Source: Clostridia bacterium (GTDB lineage: Bacteria > Bacillota > Clostridia > DUPQ01). From it: a stretch of 17,067 nucleotides of DNA. The notes under the pieces are model-generated. The model had not been told where the DNA came from and searched no databases. It saw only the letters and a list, made by a program, of their open reading frames with translations. The stretch lies in NCBI GenBank assembly GCA_030592085.1, contig JAUUZV010000025.1, positions 1-17,067 of the forward strand, written 5' to 3'. Position numbers and translations under genes: made by a program. Numbering within the stretch: position 1 is the stretch's first letter; each line of letters starts with the position of its first letter. Shown piece by piece: positions 7,454 through 13,786 of the stretch.

Positions 7454-8229
7454 TGAATAGGATAACAAAAGTTTTTGATAATTTAAAAAAAGAAGGGAAA
7501 ACAGCTTTTATCGGATATATAACATCGGGAGATCCAACTATAAAAAGAACTGAGGATCTAGTTTATGCACTTCAAGAAGGGGGAGCTGATATTATAGAAT
7601 TGGGTATACCCTATTCTGACCCCTTAGCTGATGGCAAGGTGATACAAAGTGCAGCTTTGCGTGCTTTTGAAAATGAAATAAAAGTTGATGATATATTTAA
7701 ATGTGTACAAAATATAAGGGTTAAAACAGAAGTACCATTATTATTTTTAGTATACTACAATACAATTTTTAGTATGGGTAATGAAGTGTTTTCAAAGAAA
7801 TGTAAAAAAGTTGGAATCGATGGATTGATTGTACCTGACTTACCTTTAGAAGAACGTGATGAACTAAAGAAGTTCACAGATGAAGATAATATCTGTTTGA
7901 TACCTCTTGTTGCACCAACATCAAAGAGTAGAGTTAAAGATATAGCAAAAAACTCAAAAGGTTTTATCTATTGTGTATCATCAATGGGAGTAACTGGAAC
8001 ACGTGATAGCTTTAATGATAATATTGTTGAGTATTTACAAGAAATAAAAAAACAAACAGATTTACCAATAGCAATAGGTTTTGGAATAAGAGATAAAAAA
8101 ACTGTAGATTTTTTTAGCAAACATGTTGATGGAGTAATAGTAGGTTCTGCTATTGTGCAGGTTGTTAAAAAAACGAATGGTGATGTGAAAAAGGTTAAGG
8201 AATTTGTCAAAGAACTTTCTGGGAAATAA
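7453..8229 (+). CDS. trpA: Tryptophan synthase alpha subunit
   Basis: Cleaves indole-3-glycerol phosphate to indole and glyceraldehyde 3-phosphate. 258 residues. The catalytic pair Glu49 and Asp60 lies in ELGIPYSDPLADG, at the same numbers as in the Salmonella enzyme. YNTIFSMG, GLIVPDLPLEE, GVTGTR and GFGIRDK follow in family order. Its ATG shares one base with the trpB stop (TAATG). It is the last gene of the operon. I see no clear U-tract terminator between its stop and the next promoter, so some read-through into the second T-box is possible. Confidence 0.97.
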   Translation: MNRITKVFDNLKKEGKTAFIGYITSGDPTIKRTEDLVYALQEGGADIIELGIPYSDPLADGKVIQSAALRAFENEIKVDDIFKCVQNIRVKTEVPLLFLVYYNTIFSMGNEVFSKKCKKVGIDGLIVPDLPLEERDELKKFTDEDNICLIPLVAPTSKSRVKDIAKNSKGFIYCVSSMGVTGTRDSFNDNIVEYLQEIKKQTDLPIAIGFGIRDKKTVDFFSKHVDGVIVGSAIVQVVKKTNGDVKKVKEFVKELSGK

Positions 8230-8315
8230 TCTCTTATTAGTAGTTCTTTAATATGATTTATTAGTATATTATAAGTTTTTAAAGAGAATATTTTAAAGAG
8301 AATGTATGAAAAAAT

Positions 8316-8344
8316 TTGACACAGTAGTCAAAAGATAGTAATCT
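8316..8344 (+). promoter_or_regulatory. Promoter of the second T-box/trpB unit, with inverted repeats
   Basis: TTGACA (8316-8321, a perfect -35), a 17-base spacer and TAATCT (8339-8344, a weak -10). Three inverted repeats lie here in a row: TTGAC/GTCAA (8316-8331), ATAGTA/TACTAT (8335-8349) and TTCTATAC/GTATAGAA (8356-8377). They could be operator sites or, for the last one, a hairpin at the RNA 5' end. Confidence 0.5.
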
Positions 8345-8379
8345 ACTATTAATACTTCTATACAAGACAGTATAGAATA

Positions 8380-8665
8380 AGAATAAAGTTAAACCGTTGA
8401 GTGAGAATAGTAAAGCAATTAACTCCTTTAAGAAAGTCACAGATGATGGGATTGTGGCAGGTGAGATTGTATTGAATGGACTTACGAGGGCAGAATGAAA
8501 GCAAACAAATTATGTGAGTAGTATCTGACGGGAGTTTCACCCGTTATTGTGAAAGCCATATGTATGTATGGATTGAGTGGGTAATGACTATATAATAATA
8601 GTTATGCTAAGTTAGGTGGCACCGCAGGAGATGACTCTTGTCCTATATTTTGGATAAGGGTTTTT
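8380..8665 (+). promoter_or_regulatory. T-box riboswitch, tRNA-Trp specific (second trpB leader)
   Basis: The specifier context TTGAA-TGG-A gives UGG at 8477-8479 (tryptophan). Stem III is ACGGG (8528-8532) with CCCGT (8540-8544). The antiterminator is canonical: TAGG (8613-8616) with CCTA (8642-8645), the bulge TGGCACC (8617-8623), and GCAGGA (8624-8629) with TCTTGT (8636-8641). The bulge UGGC is fully complementary to a GCCA acceptor end, as expected of bacterial tRNA-Trp. It stands directly before a single trpB paralogue, so that gene should be induced when tRNA-Trp is uncharged. Confidence 0.95.
8635..8665 (+). terminator. Conditional terminator of the second T-box
   Basis: CTCTTGTCC (8635-8643), an eight-base loop, GGATAAGGG (8652-8660) and TTTTT (8661-8665). 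It shares 8636-8643 with the antiterminator, making the two exclusive. Confidence 0.9.
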
Positions 8666-8694
8666 ATTATGGAAAAAAACCAGGTGAGTAGAGG

Positions 8695-8718
8695 TATTGA
8701 TTTATAGATGAATCAATA
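8695..8718 (+). other. Hairpin between T-box terminator and trpB paralogue start
   Basis: TATTGATT (8695-8702) and AATCAATA (8711-8718) form a perfect eight-base-pair stem with an eight-base loop. It has no U tract. It is followed by a purine-rich stretch (TAG-aa-GAG-ta-GAG-aag-GAG) that includes the ribosome binding site. The role is unknown. Confidence 0.5.
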
Positions 8719-8744
8719 TAGAAGAGTAGAGAAGGAGATAAACA

Positions 8745-9974
8745 ATGTTAGAGAAAAATGTAGATTTTGCAGTATATGCAAAAACAACCCCAAACAAAGA
8801 AGGATTTTTTGGCACATATGGAGGAGCATTTCTTCCACCACAGTTAATTGAAGAATTTAAAAAAATAGAAACAGCATATCAGGCTATATGTAAAAGTGCT
8901 AAATTTATTAATGAACTAAGACGAATAAGAAAAGAATTTCAAGGACGTCCAACACCAGTAGGGCATTGCGAGCGATTATCAAATTCTATTGGTAATTGTC
9001 AGATTTATTTAAAAAGAGAAGATTTAAATCATACAGGAGCTCATAAGTTAAACCATTGTATGGGTGAAGGATTACTTGCAAAGTATTTAGGTAAAAATAA
9101 AATTATAGCTGAAACAGGTGCAGGACAACATGGTGTTGCATTAGCAACAGCTGCTGCATATTTTGGATTAGAATGTGATATCTATATGGGCGAAGTAGAC
9201 ATAGTAAAACAAGCACCAAACGTTTCTCGTATGAAACTATTAGGTGCGCGTGTTATTCCTGTTTCACATGGACTAAAAACATTAAAAGAAGCCGTTGATG
9301 CAGCCTTTGAAGCATACATGGGAGAATTTGAAGATGCAATCTATTGTATTGGTTCTGTAGTAGGGCCACATCCATTTCCAATGATGGTACGAGATTTTCA
9401 GTTAGTAGTAGGTATTGAAGCTAGACAGCAATTTTTAGATATGACTGGTGAACTTCCAGATGCAATTGTTGCATGTGTAGGCGGTGGATCTAATGCCATT
9501 GGTATTATGTCAGCTTTTTTAAATGATCCTGTGGAATTATATGGTGTAGAACCTTTAGGTATTGGCACAAAAATGGGAGAACATGCAGCTAGTTTAACTT
9601 ATGGAAGTGAAGGAGTAATGCATGGATTCAACTCTATTATGTTAAAAGATGAAAAAGGTGAGCCAGCCCCAGTATATTCAATAGCCAGTGGATTAGATTA
9701 TCCTTCAGTTGGACCTGAGCACGCATACTTACATGATTTAGGACGCGTTAAATATATGACGGCATCAGACGATGAAACCGTTGAAGCATTCTCTATATTA
9801 TCAAAATTAGAAGGAATTATTCCTGCCTTAGAGAGTGCTCATGCAGTTGCCTATGCTATGAAGTTAGCAAAAGAAATGGGTACAGGATCAATTCTCATTA
9901 ATCTGTCTGGTCGTGGTGATAAAGATTTAGATTATGTTATTGAGAAATATGGTGATCGCTTAGGAATTAAATAA
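8745..9974 (+). CDS. trpB: Stand-alone tryptophan synthase beta paralogue
   Basis: A second pyridoxal-phosphate TrpB, 409 residues, with an N-terminal extension of about 15 residues over the operon copy. It keeps the catalytic set: Lys101 in NHTGAHKLNH, Glu123 in ETGAGQHG, GGGSNA, SVGPEHAYL and a C-terminal SGRGDKD. It is TrpB1-like in these motifs rather than the divergent TrpB2 class. It differs from the operon copy in MGEVDIVKQAPNVSRM, where ERQ..NVFRM is usual, and in the segment after the cofactor lysine. There is no adjacent trpA. It has its own promoter and Trp T-box and a good ribosome binding site (AGGAG, 8734-8738). The likely role is making tryptophan from free indole and serine when tryptophan is scarce; use of another substrate cannot be excluded. 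Confidence 0.93.
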   Translation: MLEKNVDFAVYAKTTPNKEGFFGTYGGAFLPPQLIEEFKKIETAYQAICKSAKFINELRRIRKEFQGRPTPVGHCERLSNSIGNCQIYLKREDLNHTGAHKLNHCMGEGLLAKYLGKNKIIAETGAGQHGVALATAAAYFGLECDIYMGEVDIVKQAPNVSRMKLLGARVIPVSHGLKTLKEAVDAAFEAYMGEFEDAIYCIGSVVGPHPFPMMVRDFQLVVGIEARQQFLDMTGELPDAIVACVGGGSNAIGIMSAFLNDPVELYGVEPLGIGTKMGEHAASLTYGSEGVMHGFNSIMLKDEKGEPAPVYSIASGLDYPSVGPEHAYLHDLGRVKYMTASDDETVEAFSILSKLEGIIPALESAHAVAYAMKLAKEMGTGSILINLSGRGDKDLDYVIEKYGDRLGIK

Positions 9975-10017
9975 AAAAATATAGTATTTTCATAATTTCC
10001 CCTAAAATAATAAATGT

Positions 10018-10057
10018 AAGGATAGTTTTAAGGTCATAACCACTTGAAACTATCCTT
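10018..10057 (+). terminator. Long hairpin after the second trpB, probable terminator
   Basis: AAGGATAGTTT (10018-10028) pairs perfectly with AAACTATCCTT (10047-10057), and the stem continues inward with TAAG/CTTG. The position 43 bases after the stop suggests a terminator, but no U tract follows, so transcript-end protection is an alternative. Confidence 0.5.
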
Positions 10058-10133
10058 ATCTGTATCTAACTTTACTTTATAATTTTATTTATTTTTATGA
10101 ATGACACCACCATTTTTATTGTTTTTTATAGAG

Positions 10134-10162
10134 TTGGTAATTTAAAAGTTTTATGGTATTAT
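10134..10162 (+). promoter_or_regulatory. Promoter of the CDP-alcohol phosphatidyltransferase gene
   Basis: TTGGTA (10134-10139), a 17-base spacer and TATTAT (10157-10162). The predicted start is near 10169, inside the palindrome that follows. Confidence 0.55.
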
Positions 10163-10169
10163 AAGACAA

Positions 10170-10186
10170 TGGTCAAATTATGACCA
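10170..10186 (+). promoter_or_regulatory. Palindrome at the predicted transcription start
   Basis: TGGTCA-AATTA-TGACCA is a perfect six-base inverted repeat with a five-base centre. Its place at about +1 of the promoter fits a repressor operator; the regulator is unknown. Confidence 0.4.
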
Positions 10187-10214
10187 GGTAATAATTAACA
10201 GTAAGGGGATTATA

Positions 10215-10784
10215 ATGTTTAAGAAAGAATATATAACTATACCTAATATGCTCTCAGTATCAAGAGGTCTTTTTCTACCAATACTTTTTATTTTCGTTTA
10301 TATGGAAATGAACACAGCCTTTTTAATAGGATATGTCTTATTAGGATTAACTGATTATTTTGATGGTAAAATTGCTAGAAAATATAATATGGCAACTGAA
10401 ATTGGTGCATCAATTGATACTGTAGCTGATGTATTATATTATCTGTCTTCTGGATACTTCTTATTTGCACTATATAAAAGTTATTTAATTCCAAACATAA
10501 TACCATTTATTGCATTATTAGTAGTAGCTGTAAGTACTTTCATATATTCAGGTATTAAATTCAAAAAAGTCAATTTATTACACACATATTTACAAAAAAT
10601 TTCTGGTGTATCAGTATTTTCCATATTAGTTTTATCACATTTTTTTGATACAACTATTTTTATACTGATTGTTATAATTGTATACATTTTAGCATTTTTA
10701 GAAGAGTTATTGATTTTTATAAAATATGGTGAAGTTGACCCAAATACAACTTCAATCTTTAAAGTTTTACCAAAAGAGAACTGA
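10215..10784 (+). CDS. CDP-alcohol phosphatidyltransferase family membrane protein
   Basis: 189 residues, integral membrane protein with several hydrophobic segments. The complete family signature D-G-x2-A-R-x8-G-x3-D-x3-D is present as Asp50-Gly51, Ala54-Arg55, Gly64, Asp68 and Asp72, which bind the metal ions and the CDP group. Such enzymes transfer a phosphatidyl group from CDP-diacylglycerol to an alcohol. The N-terminal IPNMLSVSRG resembles the start of phosphatidylglycerophosphate synthase (PgsA), and the size fits, but the acceptor cannot be fixed from sequence. AGGGG precedes ATG 10215. The next gene, a glycerophosphodiester phosphodiesterase, also concerns phospholipids. It has its own promoter and a downstream hairpin. 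Confidence 0.9.
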   Translation: MFKKEYITIPNMLSVSRGLFLPILFIFVYMEMNTAFLIGYVLLGLTDYFDGKIARKYNMATEIGASIDTVADVLYYLSSGYFLFALYKSYLIPNIIPFIALLVVAVSTFIYSGIKFKKVNLLHTYLQKISGVSVFSILVLSHFFDTTIFILIVIIVYILAFLEELLIFIKYGEVDPNTTSIFKVLPKEN

Positions 10785-10827
10785 TACAGTTTTAATTTTA
10801 AAGAAAAATTGAATCATTAAACAAGAG

Positions 10828-10862
10828 ATGATAACACTACTCTATGGGTTTAGTGTTATCAT
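10828..10862 (+). terminator. Perfect 12-bp hairpin after the phosphatidyltransferase gene
   Basis: ATGATAACACTA (10828-10839) pairs perfectly with TAGTGTTATCAT (10851-10862). No U tract follows. It is a probable terminator or processing site between the two lipid-related genes. Confidence 0.5.
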
Positions 10863-10914
10863 ATGATTTACGTAGAAAGGAATGTAATGCAAATGCATTA
10901 TATAAGGTAATATA

Positions 10915-11826
10915 GTGAAAAAAGTTCTTAAAATAATATTAGGTATAATAATAAGTATAGTGGTCTTAATTGGTATTATTCAATTGATTCCTGTAAAAGA
11001 TGTAATTAGTAGTAATCCTTTTGCTATAAGTGAAAACAATAGGCCTCTTATAATTGCCCACGGAGGAGCAAAAGATCTTTTTCCAGAAAACACTATGGTG
11101 GCGTTTGATGGTTCAGTAGCAATTGGAGTAGATATGTTAGAAATTGATGTTTGTCTTACAAAAGATAATATTTTAATAACACATCATGATAAAACTATTG
11201 ATGATATGTCTGATGGGTCAGGAGAAATACGCGATTATACTTTTGAAGAATTACAAGTTTTTAATTTTGGAGATGGTTTCACAGACCTAGATGGTAATAA
11301 TCCCTATGCTGATACAATTGTTTCAGTAACAAAATTATCTGATGTTTTTGAAAAATATCCGGACTTACTTTATAACGTGGAAATTAAAGATAGTGGAGAG
11401 ACAGGAGAAAAAGCTGCGTCTATTCTTTATGAATTAATTATTGAATACAACTTAGGAAACCAAATTCTTGTTCCTAGTTTTAATGACGATACTATAAATT
11501 ACTTTAGAGATCTTACTAACAATTCAATATTGACATCCTCTGCAAGAGAAGAAACAAAAAAATATATTTATTATCACCTAGCTCAAATAGATAATTTAGT
11601 TTTTGATATTAAATATGAAGCTATGCAATTACCGCTATCTGATTCTGGTGTTAATCTTGCTACAAAAGCTATAATAAATGATGCGCATAGACGAAATATA
11701 GCCGTTCATTATTGGACAATTGATGATAAAGAAATTATGAAAGATTTAATATTGATGGGAGCTGATGGTATTATTACAGATAGACCTGACTTATTAAATG
11801 AAGTGTTGATTGAATTAGGATATTAA
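10915..11826 (+). CDS. Membrane-anchored glycerophosphodiester phosphodiesterase
   Basis: 303 residues starting at GTG, after AAGG at 10903-10906; the in-frame ATG at 10882 is followed at once by TAA. Residues 4-27 form one hydrophobic segment after two lysines, so the enzyme is probably anchored outside the membrane. The GDPD TIM barrel follows: His49 in IIAHGG, Glu58 in FPENT, Glu76 and Asp78 in LEIDV, His91 in THHDKT, NVEIK, and a C-terminal VHYWTIDD and GADGIITDRP. The Arg of the usual HRG is Gly here. The enzyme hydrolyses glycerophosphodiesters to glycerol 3-phosphate and an alcohol, or trims lipids or teichoic acid. A strong terminator follows. Confidence 0.92.
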   Translation: MKKVLKIILGIIISIVVLIGIIQLIPVKDVISSNPFAISENNRPLIIAHGGAKDLFPENTMVAFDGSVAIGVDMLEIDVCLTKDNILITHHDKTIDDMSDGSGEIRDYTFEELQVFNFGDGFTDLDGNNPYADTIVSVTKLSDVFEKYPDLLYNVEIKDSGETGEKAASILYELIIEYNLGNQILVPSFNDDTINYFRDLTNNSILTSSAREETKKYIYYHLAQIDNLVFDIKYEAMQLPLSDSGVNLATKAIINDAHRRNIAVHYWTIDDKEIMKDLILMGADGIITDRPDLLNEVLIELGY

Positions 11827-11854
11827 ACTAAAAACTAGTTTTCATTTTATACAA

Positions 11855-11886
11855 AAAAAGAGTACTTGATTAAAAGTGCTCTTTTT
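11855..11886. terminator. Bidirectional intrinsic terminator
   Basis: AAAAAGAGTACTT (11855-11867) and AAGTGCTCTTTTT (11874-11886) make a 13-base-pair stem with one G-U pair. A T-run follows on the plus strand, and an A-run precedes it, giving a U tract for the minus strand too. It separates the plus-strand phosphodiesterase from the minus-strand OsmC gene. Confidence 0.85.
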
Positions 11887-11985
11887 AATATATTGATCTA
11901 TTGAATCTATTTTTATTAACTATCGGAATAACACAAGGAGCCTATCTAATTAAAGTTTTAAGAATAATCCTCAGATTATTATTTC

Positions 11986-12399
11986 TCATTTAATTTTTAC
12001 TTCATATGATAATTCTAAAGCTTTTTCATAAAGTGCACTAACACCACAATATTTGTCTTGTGATAATTTGACCGCTTTATTTATTTTACTTTTATCTAAA
12101 TCTTTACCTGAGAATTCATAAATAAGATGCATTTTTGTATATGTTTTTGGATGTTCATCAGTAATTTCTGTTTCTGTTTTAATATCAAAACTATCAACTT
12201 TAACTTTCATTTTCTTTAAAATTGAAACCACATCCATTCCTGTGCATCCAGTAAGAGCTGCAATCAGCAAAGGTTTAGGTCTCGGACCTTGGTCATTTCC
12301 ACCAAATTTGTCACTGGCATCCATTAAAATTTTATGACCTGTGATTTCTGTTTCAAATGCCATATTATCTTTCCACGATGTTACATAATTTTCTTTCAT
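11986..12399 (-). CDS. OsmC family protein (peroxiredoxin-like)
   Basis: 137 residues, the normal length. Cys52 in LTGCTGMDV and Cys118 in KYCGVSAL are the two redox cysteines expected in the OsmC/Ohr superfamily, which reduces organic or fatty-acid hydroperoxides. The N-terminal segment with GPRPKPLLIAAL also fits the OsmC (YhfA-like) branch. AAAGGATG lies upstream on the minus strand, giving a good start at 12399. It has its own predicted promoter. No regulator such as OhrR is beside it. Substrate is unknown. Confidence 0.92.
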   Translation of the reverse strand: MKENYVTSWKDNMAFETEITGHKILMDASDKFGGNDQGPRPKPLLIAALTGCTGMDVVSILKKMKVKVDSFDIKTETEITDEHPKTYTKMHLIYEFSGKDLDKSKINKAVKLSQDKYCGVSALYEKALELSYEVKIK

Positions 12400-12428
12400 T
12401 TTTCCACATCCTTTTATAAAGTATACCC

Positions 12429-12457
12429 ATTCTACTAAAAGAATATAGTGATGTAAA
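12429..12457 (-). promoter_or_regulatory. Promoter of the OsmC gene
   Basis: On the minus strand, TTTACA (12457-12452), a 17-base spacer and TAGAAT (12434-12429). Each box matches five of six consensus bases. Confidence 0.6.
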
Positions 12458-12504
12458 GAAACATAGATTTATTAAATCACTCGAATAATTAAATAATTTG
12501 AAAT

Positions 12505-13026
12505 TTAGAGAATTCTAAGCATTTTTCTAGAAATCCTATCGAGTTCATCAAATGCATCTTTAAATCGTTTAGGATCTTGTTTTTTCTTTTCATAATCATA
12601 AGTATCTTGAAAATCAATTTCACCTTCTGATATTATTTCATAGAAAGTATGAACTTTATCTTTAGTAATTCGATTATTCATTCTATCTATAACTTTTCTT
12701 TTTATTTCGTTATCTGCAACCAGTACAATGTCTGCAGTAACAATTCTTTTCTCAACTTCTTTACTCCACGGATTTCGCTTTAAAGAGGAGGTAATCTCTC
12801 TTTTTAGTAATTCTTGATGTACTTCTTTAAGGAGTTCTTTTGTGTTTGGAAATTCTTCTAATTTAGCGACACCTGCAGAATAAAAATTAATATTTTTATT
12901 CATTCGTTTTGAATAATGTCTTAGATACTGCTCTAGAACTTGGCTTCTTAGAATATTACCATAACAAATGAGAACCCAAGACTGAACCTTAATTTTCTTA
13001 TTATTTTTAAAAGATAGAATGCCCAT
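12505..13026 (-). CDS. Divergent low-molecular-weight protein-tyrosine-phosphatase family protein
   Basis: 173 residues. The phosphate-binding loop C-x5-R-S is CYGNILRS (Cys21 to Ser28), preceded by a strand (WVLI) and followed by FYSAGV, which is the LMW phosphatase/arsenate reductase layout. The general acid may be Asp141 in FQDTYDY, replacing the usual DP motif. It departs from typical members: the family CRSP is LRSQ here, and there is an N-terminal extension of about 12 residues rich in Lys. This makes phosphatase activity plausible but not certain. AAAGGAG precedes the start on the minus strand. It points away from the cyclase gene. Confidence 0.72.
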   Translation of the reverse strand: MGILSFKNNKKIKVQSWVLICYGNILRSQVLEQYLRHYSKRMNKNINFYSAGVAKLEEFPNTKELLKEVHQELLKREITSSLKRNPWSKEVEKRIVTADIVLVADNEIKRKVIDRMNNRITKDKVHTFYEIISEGEIDFQDTYDYEKKKQDPKRFKDAFDELDRISRKMLRIL

Positions 13027-13050
13027 GATAAAACTCCTTTATTAAGGGTT

Positions 13051-13079
13051 AAACTATCATTTCTTTTGATAATAGTCAA
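13051..13079 (-). promoter_or_regulatory. Promoter of the phosphatase-like gene
   Basis: On the minus strand, TTGACT (13079-13074), a 17-base spacer and TAGTTT (13056-13051). The spacer contains an inverted repeat (TATCA/TGATA). Confidence 0.45.
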
Positions 13080-13134
13080 TATTGATAAACTTGTTACTAG
13101 ATGTGTGATTACTATGTATTTATAACCTTCATCC

Positions 13135-13163
13135 TTTAAAATTATATAAATATTTTGTATAAT
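13135..13163 (+). promoter_or_regulatory. Promoter of the cyclase-GH32 unit
   Basis: TTTAAA (13135-13140), a 17-base spacer and a perfect TATAAT (13158-13163). CTTCATC (13127-13133) and GATGAAG (13171-13177) flank it as an inverted repeat. Confidence 0.55.
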
Positions 13164-13194
13164 TATGTAAGATGAAGAATTTAGTGAGGGTAAT

Positions 13195-13758
13195 ATGTTA
13201 ATAGATTTAACTTTAGAAATTAGTAAGGAATTACAAAAAAATTCAACAGTTAATGAGGTAAAGGTTTCCTATGGGCATATAGGAACACATTTTGATGTAA
13301 TGAATAAGATTTTTCCACTTGAATTTGTAGAAAGAAATGCAATTGTTTTTAATGTATCTTCAATTAAAAATAGAGATATTAACATTGAAGATATACAAAG
13401 TAATCTTATTAAGGAAAACATGTTTATTGCTTTTTATTCAGGTTATATTGATGAAATACCTTATGGATCAAAAGAATATTTTTCTAAGCATCCTCAACTC
13501 TCAAATGAAATATTAGAGTTTATGCTTAAAAAGAAAATATCAATTATAGGGATTGACTGGGCTGGAGTTAGACGTGGGAAAGAACATACTGTAATGGATC
13601 AATATTGTGCTAATAGAGGAGTTTTTATTGTTGAAAATCTCTGTAATGTTAAAGAGGTTATTAAAACAAATGATTATGCTTATTTTATTGCTAATACATA
13701 CCCATTAAACTATAAAGGTCTTACAGGATTGCCTTGTAGGGTAATAGCTAAAGTATAA
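13195..13758 (+). CDS. Cyclase family metal hydrolase (kynurenine-formamidase-like fold)
   Basis: 187 residues, similar in size to bacterial kynurenine formamidase. The metal-binding motif H-x-G-T-H-x-D is present as His28, His32 and Asp34, but the following histidine of the usual H-x-G-T-H-x-D-x-P-x-H is absent (the segment reads DVMNK). His131 and NRGVFIVENL later in the protein fit the family C-terminal part. The family hydrolyses N-formylkynurenine or related amides and lactones. Its location near tryptophan genes is suggestive, but no tryptophan dioxygenase is visible. GTGAGGG lies just upstream of ATG 13195. The GH32 gene follows after 28 bases and is likely in the same transcript. Confidence 0.75.
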   Translation: MLIDLTLEISKELQKNSTVNEVKVSYGHIGTHFDVMNKIFPLEFVERNAIVFNVSSIKNRDINIEDIQSNLIKENMFIAFYSGYIDEIPYGSKEYFSKHPQLSNEILEFMLKKKISIIGIDWAGVRRGKEHTVMDQYCANRGVFIVENLCNVKEVIKTNDYAYFIANTYPLNYKGLTGLPCRVIAKV

Positions 13759-13786
13759 TAAGTCTAGTAATGAAAATGAGGTAAAA

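Noticed and set aside
8670..8708. Short frame beginning ATGGAAAAAAAC after the second T-box
   Set aside because: Only 12 codons, no ribosome binding site ahead of it because it follows the U tract, and no Trp codons.
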